Positions 24,514 to 36,126 of a DNA stretch of 64,000 bases are shown here, in pieces. A model generated the notes under the pieces. That model did no database searches, had not been told where the DNA came from, and saw nothing but the letters and a program-made list of their open reading frames with translations. Source of the stretch: Neodontobutis hainanensis. Its lineage: Eukaryota > Chordata > Actinopteri > Gobiiformes > Odontobutidae. Where the stretch lies: contig JALDNG010000026.1 of assembly GCA_024349245.1 (NCBI GenBank), positions 3,048,501-3,112,500 on the forward strand, in the 5' to 3' direction. The position numbers were made by a program, and so were the translations under genes. How positions within the stretch are numbered: position 1 is the first letter of the stretch; each line of letters opens with the position of its first letter.

Positions 24514-27500
24514 TTAAACTTCTGATGACAGTGTGTTCAATACTGTAGTGAGAACTGAGAGAAACAGTCTCAGAGCTTTTTTATCCCCAGGTTTTTGCTT
24601 TAAAGTGATTTTCACAAGCTCTTTTCCTTCCCCATGTAAAGCCTCCTCATTTAGCTCTTTACTGTCTTGCAACACTGTTTTATCAAAGCTTTTTTTTGTC
24701 TCTTTGGTGTATAGCAGCTCCCCCAGAATAAGAGTGCTGCGGGCTGTGTCCGTCGAACATGCTTGTTGGGTGTGTGTGTACAGATAGACCTTCCAGGGAA
24801 GTGTGTGTGGTGCTGTAAAAGCCATTGTCTGGATATTGACCAGCTGTAATGCTGCCTGAAGGCTTTGTGGTGAGCAGTCAGGTATAATGGGACATTGTAT
24901 GTGTTCCTCAATGCAAACAAAACCCTCCTCTTCCCCTTTCTCCGCACCTATTTGCAAAAAAGAAGAGTTAATAGCATGTCCCATGTAAACACAAGATTTG
25001 TGATCTTCTAAATTTTTATTCATTATTTGTTATATTTAACTTTGACACACACGTGGTGCGTTATTGTATGTTTTTGGAACAATATCTATGATTTAAATGT
25101 CTTATGATGTAAAAAAGGGAATTTGACTTTTTTTTTTTCCAACGTAAATGCAATTTCCTCAATTTTATTACCTTGCTCAAAATGCAAAGCCTGTAACTGA
25201 AGCCAGAGGTTCTCAAATTTCTCTGGGCTGAGAGCTGGGGAGAGAGACAAACTATGAGAGCTGACAGTGGAGGGTACAAGGCCACCACTGAAGGATTCTG
25301 TGCACATCTTTGTGTCGTCTGAAACAGATAATAAGGACATAGTACGATTAAAATTGCACCAACATGGAAACCAAATAAAGAGAGTAGTCAACATAAAAAA
25401 GGAAGTACTTGTAAAGAGGCCAGATGGTTTGAGGGGTGTGAAAGAAGCCATTTTTGTTAAAATGGCAAACCCTTCTCTAAATAAAGGAGGCCTCAGATTC
25501 TTGTTGCCCACTATTTATAACAATGTATTGAAACTAACGACTCTCTGATCAGAAGACACATTCCCCTTTCAAAGTAACAACTATGAGACCAGAACAGCCC
25601 GGTCCAATCAGAGTCAGTTTTAGGTCAAACCCCTCCCTCTAGAGATAAAGCTCAACACTCTTACAAGTTGAACTCAGAACTAAAAAAGTATCTTGGACAA
25701 AACAAGATAAAGACCAGATGCCTTTGCTTTAACCTTTACTTCTTGTACCTTTTTTGTACTTGTAATTAATATTGTTCAAAACTAGTACAAATCAAGGGAT
25801 GTATATGCATTTGTGTCATAACTGAAGATAATAAGGTTTGTCTTGACCTCAAACACAACTTGAAGTGGAAATAAGTGAAAATACTACACCAATTTTATTT
25901 ATTTGTCAGGGACAATGCAGTCAAACATAGTTTCAAAAATGAAACCTGCAACTAATATGACGCATATAAAGTTTAAAGCTAATACTACTTTACAGCTCTT
26001 GTCCCTGGTTGGGCTTTTCTACATCACAATACAAAATACATATGAAGAAAAGGTTAAAGCAAAAGCATCTGGACACAGTTTTCAAGGTGAATATGTTTTC
26101 TCTATAACTCCAAGAGACTTTATCAATTTTGAGATCAACTGATAAAAGTGCTTAGCTTTTATCTCTAAAGGGAAATGCTTGACTTGAAACTAACTCTGTT
26201 CTGGTCTCATAGTTGTTGGCTCTGAAAGGACAGTATGACTCCTGATGTGAGAGTTAATAAAAGCTCAGATGAGTCATCAGTGTCACTGTTCCATTCAGGT
26301 TGGGTACTAAAAACCTTTACAGACAAAATATACATATAATGCACAAAGTAAAAAACATTCACATTTCTTCAGATATTCATTGATACACTCACTCGCCTAC
26401 ACAGAATAATCACAATATTTAAATCTGAGTACAGTTTAATCAAAACTTAAGCCTGGCAGAGAACATTTTGAAATTAGAAATGATCTTAATTTCAGATGGT
26501 AATGAATTCTAGTCAGTCCAAATGTTAACCTGCTCTATGGTATTTAGCAGTTTTTAATTCAAGGTGCTTCTGTTGCTGTTTTGTCTCTGAATAAATATAC
26601 CAAGTGGCTTGGGTGCTAAATTTTAAATGCATTTGAAAATTAATTTAAGAAAACATAAATTACCAAAGCTTTCAAAGCTTAATAAATGATATTTCTTTAG
26701 GATGTGACAGTGATTGCAGCAGATTGGCTTTTTATTCATAAATTTTAATCATTTGATTGTAAAGTGAACCAATGTGTTCTGTTGCAGAGGGAGCTGCTTG
26801 TGTCCATAATGTCATACAGTATAAAATATGTGAAGTGACTATTGTATGAATATACTGCCGACCTGTCTGAATCCGAAACATTTTTGTATTATAAATAAAG
26901 TAAAAAAATGTCTTACCTGTATGGACATTGTCAACTTGACATGCGTTCAGATCGTCTGTGAGTTCCATGTGAGGCTTAGGATTAAGGGGCACATGTTCAG
27001 GGCTTACGCTGTTTTGCAAATCAGCAACAAGACTTAGAGGCTCCAGTGTGTTAAAGCTGTGCACCCAGTTATTTATGGGCTCCATGGGGCGACCAATCAA
27101 AACACCAAGGGATGGATCCGACCTCCGACCCTGGAGAACTCTTTGTATTTCTTCAATCCCACAGTGCAACAGACGATAATAGAGTAGTGCCTGGTCACGG
27201 ACACACATGTCCGTTTCGTCCTCTGGAAGAAACAAAAGTTGTTATTAATAATAAATATTTGCTCTATGAGACTGAACCAAAACGCACCTATACAGTAATG
27301 TAACAGTCTTCCCAGCATGTCCTGTGTCTCAGCAGGACGGCACAAGAACACCCGCAGCGTGGCAGTCAGCAGCTCCATTTTAACCCCAAGAGAGGCCTCA
27401 CTCCGTATTCCATCAATGAAGACTTCTAATACATAGGGAGCACTGGAGACACGCTTTCCATACACACCCAGCAGCCAAAGCAAGGCTTGTCTTCCCTAAT

Positions 27501-30500
27501 AGACAAAAAAGATGATATTGAAAAAAGTAAAATGCCGTAAAACATTTAGCATAGGTATAATATACATAATATATTAACTACTGAACAGTTTAATTTTCTG
27601 TTCCTTAGCACCCCTGTCACTAACCTAACCCAACCCAACCAATAGTTGTAATACTTTTGTATAAACAAATGTATGCAAAATTATGTGCAAGCTTTGTTTA
27701 TGTTGCTGGATCATTCTAAAAGTTTTGGACTTTCTTTTTTTTTTTTTAATTAGAATAGGAAAGCAACCAACTCCAGAGCTGGCCACTATATTTTCCCTAT
27801 TTGCCTAGTCTGTCTGCATATCCAAACTATATGTTAAATAAAAGTCGCCAGCTGCATAAAAGTAGAACTGAAGATTTTTCTCCTGTGATTTTTGTTAGAA
27901 GCAGAACTTATTAGTGCCTTACCTGATAATCCTGAAGACTTTCCTCACAGCCTTCGAGGGCCGAACACACAGTGTCACTACACTGAGGACACACCCAGAC
28001 CAGATCTCGCATTGTTTGCACAACAGCTGTGAAGTGAGTGGCAGGAAAGATTTTAAAAAATACTACAGTAGTATTGTCAAACGGCATGGACTATAGCACC
28101 TACTACTTCCATGGCCAGAGCACAGGGTGATGGTTGTAATTACAGATGTTTGCAACAGGAATTGTACCTGATGTTATATGCTCCTGTTTGAGCCCGAGAA
28201 GTCCAGTAAGAATCTCCATACATTTGTCACTGTAACTCCGACCAATACAACCTGCACATAATCCGGTCAAGATAACACAAGAGATGGCTTATTCGGACTA
28301 ATGTAATCACCTAGAAATCACCTTGAAGTGATCTAGACCTAGATCAACTGAAATTAGAGTGAATAACTTTGAGCATAGGCAGTTCAACAACCCCCGGGAT
28401 AATGAGAATTAAAGATATTTATTGCAAAATAAGATTTTGTAAATTAAATATGGCCTCAAAAAGAAAAAATAACTTGACAGTGCTTGATCAGTACAAGTTT
28501 AAGTTTAGCCACATGTGCATACCTATTGCGGAGATTGCTGCCTGTGCGGTGTCAGTATTAACATCTGTGCAGTATCCTTTCAGTTCGTCAAGTACCATTG
28601 ATACATTTTCATCATTCACCAGTTCCACCAGCACCTGAGACATGGCATAACTGTGTCATCTCACCATTTTCTTGTCTACTGCATCACTACAGTCCATGTA
28701 AACATTTGCAAAGCAGACTTTACCTGCATCTTCTTTTGTTTAATGTAGGCGGGTTCAGCGTAGCCACAAAAGAATCGTTTGTAGTGTTCCCCCATAAGGC
28801 CTGGCACAGAGCGCAACAGCAACTGGCAAAAACACAAATTTATTTACATCCTTTGAACACAGACAAAATTACACAAATATTCAATAACACTGTAATGGAA
28901 AATATCTTTTTCCATTTACACTGTTGTTTACACAAATAAGTAACCTTTTTGTCTCCTGTTTGTATATTTTGCTATTTGTAAGAACAAGAACAGTGTTAAT
29001 TTCATTATCTTTTTAGGAAAGAACTGTCTATTTTTCTAAATGTTGACATCTTCTACTTCTTAGTTTATTTTATTATTTATTTGTCAGGAACCATGTACAA
29101 AAACATTAATCTCACAAGAAAAGAGAGGCTTTGCACCAGATTTGACTACAAGCTACTTTCCTTATAAGTCACAGTGAAACTATCTCTCTGGAAACTCAGT
29201 CACAGCTGGACTGACACTCTGTTATGTTTTCCTTCTACTTGCAAGAAGGATAAACCTCACAAAGACATCTTGATTTGCCAAATTTCTTTCTCACACAAGT
29301 TCTCTAAATAATGTCCAATTTCAGACTAAAAAGATCCAGTGATGTTTTACCCTGGAATGTTGTATAAAAAGCAAATTATTAAAATATTGTATTATTATTA
29401 AAATATACGTTACTGCAATTTAGAAAAAAAAAAATTCTCAAAAGGATTAGCACTAACCTGTATGTGGCAGAGAGCAGCAAATCTCATTTCCCGACTTGTG
29501 CTTCCACAGGCTGCCAAGAGGGGAGCCCGTACTCTTTCCAGGGCCGACAGACAGACGGCAGGAAGGCCAGAGGAGAGGCTGAGGAAGAGACTAAGTGTTG
29601 CTGCCATTATGGGTGGGTGCGGACTGACCAGAGAGACATCCAACAGAGAAAGAATGTCAAAAAGCTCATCCTCCGACTGAGGTCGGTAGCGCTGAAGGAT
29701 CCTCAGAACATCACACTGACCCCAAACATCACACTCTTTTAACCTGCAGGACCACAAGAAAGCAAAGATTGTAAATAGAATCCAACCATCCTTTTTCTAA
29801 ACCGGCCATCTTGCCTAGAGAAGACTCGAAAGTTGTTTCTTTCTGCCAACATCTGTGGATTTTAAATCACTTTTCTTTTTTTTTTTAATGGAAAAAACAA
29901 AAGGCTTGGTACAGGAATTGGCACAGTGGTTTACGATCCTATAGTTGATTTAACCATCTAAGCTGTGAACTAACTATGAAAATACCAGTAATACATAGCA
30001 TAGCTTAGAATCCATTTACCATTGTTATACAACCTTAACCTAACCTGTTTAAAAGATGGTGGGCGATAGCTTTGTTTATTGCAACTCCTCCTTCTTCTTT
30101 CAGCATTTCCTCTAAAGCTCTGAGACAGTTTACCATGACCACCGGGTCTGGGTCCCTCAGCAGGCTGTACAACTCATTCACAACGGCAGCATCTGGTCAA
30201 TTTAGAAACAAGAAGTTACTAAACTTAAATAAATGTGAGCTGACAGGCAAGACACAAAAATAACTAATATATTGTCAATATCAAAAAGTTACCTATCTCT
30301 GAGTTTGGTTGAAGATTGTGTAGTTTTGCCCAGCCAAGCACAGCTACTCTCCGTACACAAGCAGCTCTGTCCCTTAAGCCTGTCATTAGAGGCTGCTCAA
30401 CATATTCCACTAGACTGGGCAACCTGTCAAGCCCAATCAGACTCTTTTGTTATCTAAATATACAAGGTTTCTTTCAAAGTCAAAGCAGAGCCCTCCTCAC

Positions 30501-30924
30501 CTAAGGTTGGTCATGTTCCTCAGGGCTAGGCTGCGGACCATAGGATTTGGATCCTGACAGTCTTTCCTTAGCGTGTTGATGACCAGCAGGGATAGCTCTG
30601 GGTTTAGAGTGGCATAAGAGCACAGGAAAACATAGACCAATTTTTTCTGAACTATGTCCACTGTGGCACATGCTTTGACAATTTCACTGAAGAGACCTGA
30701 GACATCCATACCCTGTGACATTGCTCTGAGTAGGAAAAGAAAAAAAAGAGATGGTTAAAAAAGCAAGATTGAACCACCCCCACTTTACTTATTCTAATGA
30801 TAGGCTACTACCTTATGACCTTTAGTATGGTGTTTCTGTACCGCAGCTGGTCAGATTGGACATGGGGGTTGGACAGAGCTCTCCTCAGCTCTTTTACTGT
30901 GTCCTCACTGCTCAGATAGGGCAT
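24514..30924 (-). CDS. ap4b1: AP-4 complex subunit beta-1
   Basis: Large beta subunit of the AP-4 adaptor, which sorts cargo such as ATG9 at the trans-Golgi network. Thirteen coding exons: 30812-30924, 30501-30725, 30293-30423, 30045-30192, 29458-29743, 28724-28822, 28523-28634, 28168-28251, 27923-28026, 27288-27495, 26917-27222, 25172-25318 and 24514-24947. Phases all agree; 2397 nt, 798 aa (human 739). The start reads MPYLSSEDTVKELRRALSNP, followed by DIVQKKLVYVFL, DPNPMVRSLALRNM, CVRRVAVLGWAKLHNL, YRPQSEDELFDIL, HYKRFFCGYAEPAYIK, RDLVWVCPQC and PAETQDMLGRLLHYC, the adaptin N-terminal solenoid. A less conserved hinge and the C-terminal appendage (LQAALQLVNIQTM, PWKVYL) follow. The extra length lies in the hinge and appendage. 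All introns are GT-AG and no stop interrupts the frame. A 0.7-kb inverted-repeat element sits in intron 11. Confidence 0.96.
25537..26255. mobile_element. Non-autonomous element with long imperfect inverted repeats, in ap4b1 intron 11
   Basis: Arms of about 115-130 bp at 25537-25665 and 26145-26255 are inverted copies. Within them AACAACTATGAGACCAGAAC (25577-25596) and its complement near 26197-26217 match exactly, and AGAGATAAAGCT pairs with AGCTTTTATCTCT. The left arm has about a dozen extra bases after the exact core. The 480-bp centre is AT-rich and non-coding and appears to contain a second repeat (about 25890-26015). This is the form of a foldback or MITE-like DNA element; no transposase and no clear target-site duplication were found. 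Confidence 0.6.
25890..26015 (+). repeat. Dispersed fish repeat fragment
   Basis: TTTATTTGTCAGGGACAATGC begins a block ending with CTCTTGTCCCTGG, a layout seen in a widespread fish repeat. A related start (TTTATTTGTCAGGAACCATG) occurs at about 29076. The family was not identified. Confidence 0.35.
29058..29245 (+). repeat. Dispersed fish repeat fragment in ap4b1 intron 5
   Basis: It starts TTATTTGTCAGGAACCATGT and continues ATTAATCTCACAAG and GCTTTGCACCAGATTTG. It is related at its start to the fragment near 25890. The end is not defined. Confidence 0.35.
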
Positions 30925-31491
30925 TGTTACTGCACACTGAAATCATGAAAACATTACAATAAACGCGACTGACTTAACGTTGTAAATGAACTATAGGCCT
31001 AAATCGTTTACAAACTACACCAGAGCACATTGTTTTATATTTTTTAAATGTTTTTTTTCTTACCGTTATAATTTGCAAGTGTGACTTGTTTACAACAGCT
31101 GCTGCTGCCAAATACACTTCCGCATGTCTAGTTCTACTGTGTATACTGTGTATAAACTCATGATGCTACCCTCTAGTGGCAGAGAAAGATATCACTCTAT
31201 AAACAGCATTGTATAAAAATAAACGGGGGCTACAAATGCAGAATAAATAATTATCAAACAACAATATTTTTAAGATATAGTCTATATATTGAACAATATG
31301 CCACAAAATGTTAAAAATATATTTCCTCTACTGTATGACATCAAAATTTGTTGCATTTGTCTATCTTGGAAAAGAGGACCCCCTCGCAAACGAGACATTA
31401 TCGTAATATTAGCACTATTTCCTGCAAGAGTTGCCAAGAGTTAACAAACTCCCCCCCCCAAGAAAAAAGAATCTGGATCAAATTTGATGTC

Positions 31492-31497
31492 TTTATT
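31492..31497 (-). terminator. Polyadenylation signal of sephs2
   Basis: TTTATT on the plus strand (AATAAA on the minus strand), about 90 nt beyond the SECIS-like hairpin and about 680 nt after the stop codon, so the hairpin is inside the predicted mRNA. Confidence 0.65.
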
Positions 31498-31574
31498 GAT
31501 TGTAAAAAGCAGGAAGGATACAAAATCAGACAGCTTGAGACCTCTAGCAGACAAAGTCCAACACCTATCCAGAA

Positions 31575-31645
31575 CAAAACATCCACTCTAGCTCCTCCCA
31601 TTAACTGGGGTTTCACAAGCAGAGCTTCATAAAAAAGGAGTTGGT
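31575..31645 (-). promoter_or_regulatory. SECIS-like hairpin in the sephs2 3'UTR
   Basis: On the minus strand ATGA (31630-31627) is followed by 13 bases (AGCTCTGCTTGTG), an AAA in the predicted apical loop (31613-31611), and a returning strand ending GGAGCT then AGAG (31589-31586). AGCTC pairs with GAGCT next to the ATGA/GA quartet, and further weaker pairs extend the helix. Spacing from ATGA to the loop adenines equals that in known type SECIS elements such as GPX1. It is the only ATGA on the minus strand that I found between the stop codon and the poly(A) signal. The element is needed to recode the TGA at 35980-35982 as selenocysteine. Folding was judged by eye. Confidence 0.7.
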
Positions 31646-32175
31646 AAGGACTCTGTACTGAACATCTAATCCGATGAAAAAGTTGGCATTAGCACACCAC
31701 CCCACAGATTCAGAGAAAGCTGCTCAATCCTTTCTCTGTGTTATGTGGACAGAGCCAGATGCCAGAAACAAGAACCATTTCTCTTCCTCAAAATGTATTC
31801 ACTGACGTAAAACATGAAAATCACCCAGTTGCCGAAAGCAGGCCAACTGAATGAACCTCTGCTCCATACCTTAAGCGATATTATTATTTGAATTTGGCAA
31901 GGATCCATCTGGAATGTTTTCCTTTTAATTTGCTCAAGGGGTATGAAAAGGCAATCCAAAATACATGTATTGGTTAAGTACTTGGGACCACCCAGAATTA
32001 AGTTATTTAGACATTTGAAGCAGACTCCTTCAAATGTGCATATCAATTTCCACTGCCAATGGAAAATGATTACTTTTGGTCTGTGTGCTCTTAAACTTGC
32101 TACCAGCATTATTATTTAGCACAGAACATAACATGCTTGCATACACAGATAATTTGGTCAAAGGGACAGCAGTTT

Positions 32176-35100
32176 CTATGACAAATTGGGGCTCGGTGCA
32201 GGGCTGTTGTCCTGATTTGCTGCTTGGCTTCCTCTGGGTGGAACTTCAATGATACGAGGCTTATCAATAATGCGAGCACGACGATCTCCTTTTTCTACAA
32301 TTCCAATTATCCATGCTCCACCCATTGCCCCTTGACCTCCAGGACCCACACTCTGGCTTTTCATTTCTGAACAAAACTTGGCTGCCTGCTCCCTGGGAAG
32401 ACACACTAGCAGCCCACCTGGAAGAAACAGAGGTGCCAAGGTTGATTAAGTACATTTGTTTGATTAGTTTGATTGTGTTACAATATTGTGTTCCTACCGG
32501 AAGTTTCAGCTGATGTGCCCTGAACCAGGTTAAACAGGTTTCCACAGGCTTTACTGATGGCAGCCATTTTAGCAATAATTGGTAAGTTATGGATGACAAA
32601 GGCCACCTCATTTCTTTGCTGCGCTGCCAGATTGTTGGCGTGCCCCAACAACCCGAAGCCTGTAACATCGGTTGCAGCATGGGCCTGGAACTTGTGCATT
32701 AGACCTGCCGCTAAATTAATAAATAGAAGGAAGGGATATTTAGTTTATCTAAAAATAGTCATGGAAGAATAATACACCAGTTTAACTGGAAACATAAATT
32801 TGTAATATCTCTAAAAAAAAATTACACTGTGTATAGATGTAACACAATATTGTACCTGTGCGGTTCAGTGTTGCCATAGAGAACATGGCTTCTTGATAGG
32901 CCTCTTTAACTTCCTCTTTGGTGACAACTAGCTTGATCTTGTTCCATCTTTCATGCTGATGCAACACAGAAACGAGAATAAAAGTAGCAAAATAGGTAGT
33001 TTCAATCACTTACAGCTTATAAAAAAAATATGTAGCTGTCTTACCTGATCCAGCCACTGGTGAGCATTAACAGCCACCTGTGTCCCGAGCGGTTTAGTGA
33101 GTACTAAAACGTCGCCTGGTACAGCTCCATCTGGCCTGAAGTACACAAATATGATTGGGCCATATTATGTGTCACGTAAATGTTCTCAAAATACTTATAA
33201 AATAGACTTCTGATTGTCATATATTACCTATATTTGCTATTTGAGCAGTGCTTTGAGTGCCTAGTAGGTGGAAAAGCTCTATATAAAACCATGCTATTTA
33301 CCATATTACATGCAATATACAAGTAAAATTAGAAAGCTAAACATGTCTACATTTATCAATCCAGAATATGTTTTCTTTGTCGTAAAAACATCACTAACAC
33401 ACCAAAACAACTTCTGGTTAAAAAGTCTATCCTCCCATATTTAATTATGGCGACATTACAGGTCTGCCACAAAGTCCCTCCTACATAAACCTGACGTCAC
33501 ATACCACGTTGTGATCTGTTTTGTGAACAGGTCTCCATTTTGACACACACCACTGTGGCCTGTATTCTTTGATAAATACGCCCTCTATTCACATCCTGCA
33601 GACACATCCTGCAGACTCACTGGTTTCTGTTTATCTACAAACCCCTAATTGGTAAAAAAAAACAAAAAAACAAAACAAAACAAAAAAATACTCAATATTC
33701 TCAACACTAGTCAAAATCTGCCTTCAAATAGCTTCATAAACCTAGGGGCGCAGTGCCCCTAAGTACCCGTTTTGGTTGTTTGTGAATCCAGATTGCACTA
33801 ATGCTCAGCTCATTCATTTCACCATCCTCATTTATACATTTATTATAAATATTTGATCAAGATTGTTGCCCTTGCATTTAACTAATTTCACTTTTTTTAT
33901 GTACAGGTCACTTATTTATTGTACACATTGTACTTTAATCATTATATTGGCTGTACAGATTGCAGTCTGCTCTTAATGTTATGATTGATATTATATTATA
34001 TGAAAGTGTATTTCTTGCCATTAATACATCTCCTCCTGTACCTCTTCTGTCTAACAGCTAAGTGTTTTTGTGTTGCCTCGTGGCCAGGTTGTCTTTGTAA
34101 ATGAGAATTGGTTCTCAAATGACTTACCTAGTTAAATATAGGGTTAAATAAAAAAAAATTAAACATGAAGTTTTTAAATATACTGTAAAATGTACAGACT
34201 TACATAATAAATTCATTTGGCTGACAGACAACGGATGCTACCCCTCCAATAATGATCCAGGGGTTGATCACTGTCTGACCACCGGTCACTGAAGTACCTC
34301 CTTCCTCTGCTGCATCACGAAACCCTTGAATCATCAGAGGCATCACACGCTCACGATCCTAGGTTTGAAAATAAGAAAGTATTATAATTATCTTATAAGG
34401 CAAATAACAATTCATGTACTCACAAAAAAGATCTAAATACAGTGGCTAGAAAAAGTCTGTGAACCTTTTGGGTCAACCAGCTATTAATTCTGAGGGTTCA
34501 CTTACTTTTTCCACTGCCATTTTGAATGTTGTAATGAGTGTGTTCAATAAAAGGCATAAAAGATATGATTATTTTTTGTTATTATTTTTAGACACATTAT
34601 GTTTGTCAATGCCCTTGACTTAAATGAAGATCAGATCACATTTCAAGACAGATTTATTCAGAAAACCATTATATTCCAAAATGTTCAGACTTTTTCTTGC
34701 CATTGTAAATTACCAAAACCATCAGTACATTTGAACTTTCAGCAATTCACTTTCCATTGCTAACACACGTAACACTTACCTTCTCATTCATTTTTTGGCT
34801 GACACTCAGCAGCATCAACATATTGTCACACTCTGTAATGCCCATGGCATATAGATCACTAAGGACATTAGCGCAAGCTATCCTTCCCTGGAAGAACAAT
34901 CAAGAGCAAGAAAATGCTTAGGACATGGTACAAAGAATTCAAAAGACACACCTTTTAGAAATGATTATTCAGTCATGTATTTGAAGTATTTTTACCCAGC
35001 AGAAAAATAATACACAACCCAAAATTATGACAAAATTGTATTAAATAGCAATCCGGGATTGTTTTCCCATCAGTGTTGTTTTAATCCTTATCAAGATAAA

Positions 35101-36126
35101 AAAAAGAAGAAATCTGCTACTACACAGTTGTCTATAAAACTGTTATTGTAACAGAGGGTAGCTCTTTGCCTGGCCGATGATTATAAATCACATCACAGCT
35201 TACAGTAACTTATTTTAGGTAAGACTTTTAAAATCTGTTATTTACTTACCATCATGTAGGGATCCTCCACTAGAGGGTAGAAAAAGTCTGTAGTCTGGAC
35301 CAGAGAGAGCCCTCCATGCCTAAGAGGAATCACACAACAGTCCATGCCAACACCTGCAATACAAGCCACAGGAGAAATTAGTGTGCCTGTATGCATTCTA
35401 CACTACACAGAATTATCATCTGAAATAACTTGTGACACTATTTCCTTTATGCTTTATCGACTTAGTTATAATTATTACTTTGTGATCTATTGTTTTAATG
35501 TGGGAGTGGTTAATTTCTGTATTTTACTTTTTCACTGTCGACACATTCCACTCAAAGAATGTTGGACTACGAATATGAACTTTGTACCCAAGCATTAACT
35601 TGCTGGATCGTGAGCTCAGTGGAAACTTCAAGTCATGTACTCTCCCAGATGGCCTTTATTTACTTACTCCTATGTAGTAATGTGAACATTTGTGTATCAT
35701 GTGAAGATCACAAGTCAGATCCCATAGACCATGAGTTATGAGATCTGTCAAATAGTAGCTAGCTGCATGGTTAGCTAACAGCACACTAGCTAACTGCTCC
35801 GTCGTCAGATTCATGCGTTTGCACAATCATGCAATCGACGCAAAAGCCTCCTTACCGAGTCTGGGACCGGTCTGAACTTCAAACTCCTGATCCCCGGCTT
35901 TTACCATCCCGTCCCCGGCTCCGTGTGGCTCCAGTCCCGCGAGGAGTTTGAGCAGAGCCTCCTGCGGGACTTTGCAACCTCATCCTTTCAGGTCCGAAAA
36001 AGCCGTGAGGCGGAATCCGCGGTCCAGGCCATGTTCTTCGGGTTTGAAAGGCTTGTATCCGGGGGGATAACAATCCTCTGGGCCGACAACCTCTCCTGAG
36101 GCAGGCGGGGAGGTCGTGCCTGACAT
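32176..36126 (-). CDS. sephs2: Selenophosphate synthetase 2 (selenoprotein)
   Basis: Makes monoselenophosphate from selenide and ATP, the Se donor for selenocysteine synthesis. Eight exons: 35856-36126, 35250-35353, 34780-34887, 34204-34358, 33045-33135, 32856-32955, 32498-32710 and 32176-32417; 427 codons before the stop. Codon 49 is an in-frame TGA (35982-35980) in the context LKG-U-GCKVPQEALLKLL, exactly where vertebrate SEPHS2 carries its catalytic Sec; the frame continues normally for about 380 more codons. Other family blocks are GMDCCVIPLRHGGLSLVQTT, RIACANVLSDLYAMGITECD, GFRDAAEEGGTSVTGGQT, GDVLVLTKPLGTQVAVNAHQ, AMFSMATLNRT, ATDVTGFGLLGHANNLA, CLPREQAAKFCSE and ARIIDKPRIIEV. The TGA and the C-terminal tail distinguish it from sephs1. 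A SECIS-like hairpin lies in the 3'UTR. Confidence 0.97.
33640..34165 (+). mobile_element. LINE-type 3' tail in sephs2 intron 4
   Basis: GTAAATGAGAATTGGTTCTC, then CTTACCTAGTTAAATATAGG and TTAAATAAAAAAAA (34100-34160), match the common fish retroposon tail that ends TTAAATAAA. The left limit is uncertain; A/C-rich simple sequence occurs at 33653-33690. Confidence 0.5.
34438..34707. mobile_element. Tc1/mariner-like MITE in sephs2 intron 3
   Basis: The ends are TACAGTGGCTAGAAAAAGTC and, inverted, GACTTTTTCTTGCCATTGTA, with TA at both borders. The length is about 270 bp with no coding capacity. TA target sites and short terminal inverted repeats are the hallmark of Tc1/mariner elements. Confidence 0.75.

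Noticed and set aside
24533..24787. 84-codon plus-strand frame
   Set aside because: Antisense shadow of the last ap4b1 exon.
31348..31632. 94-codon plus-strand frame
   Set aside because: It is antisense to the sephs2 3'UTR and SECIS-like region with no similarity to known proteins.
34438..34707. Extra exon of sephs2
   Set aside because: Exons 3 and 4 join in phase without it, and it has TA-flanked inverted ends typical of a MITE.
35980..35982. In-frame TGA in sephs2 as a disabling mutation
   Set aside because: It falls exactly at the conserved Sec position of SEPHS2, all other exons are intact, and a SECIS-like hairpin is present.
35879..36073. 64-codon minus-strand frame (MLSPRIQAFQTRR...)
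   Set aside because: It is another reading frame of sephs2 exon 1.
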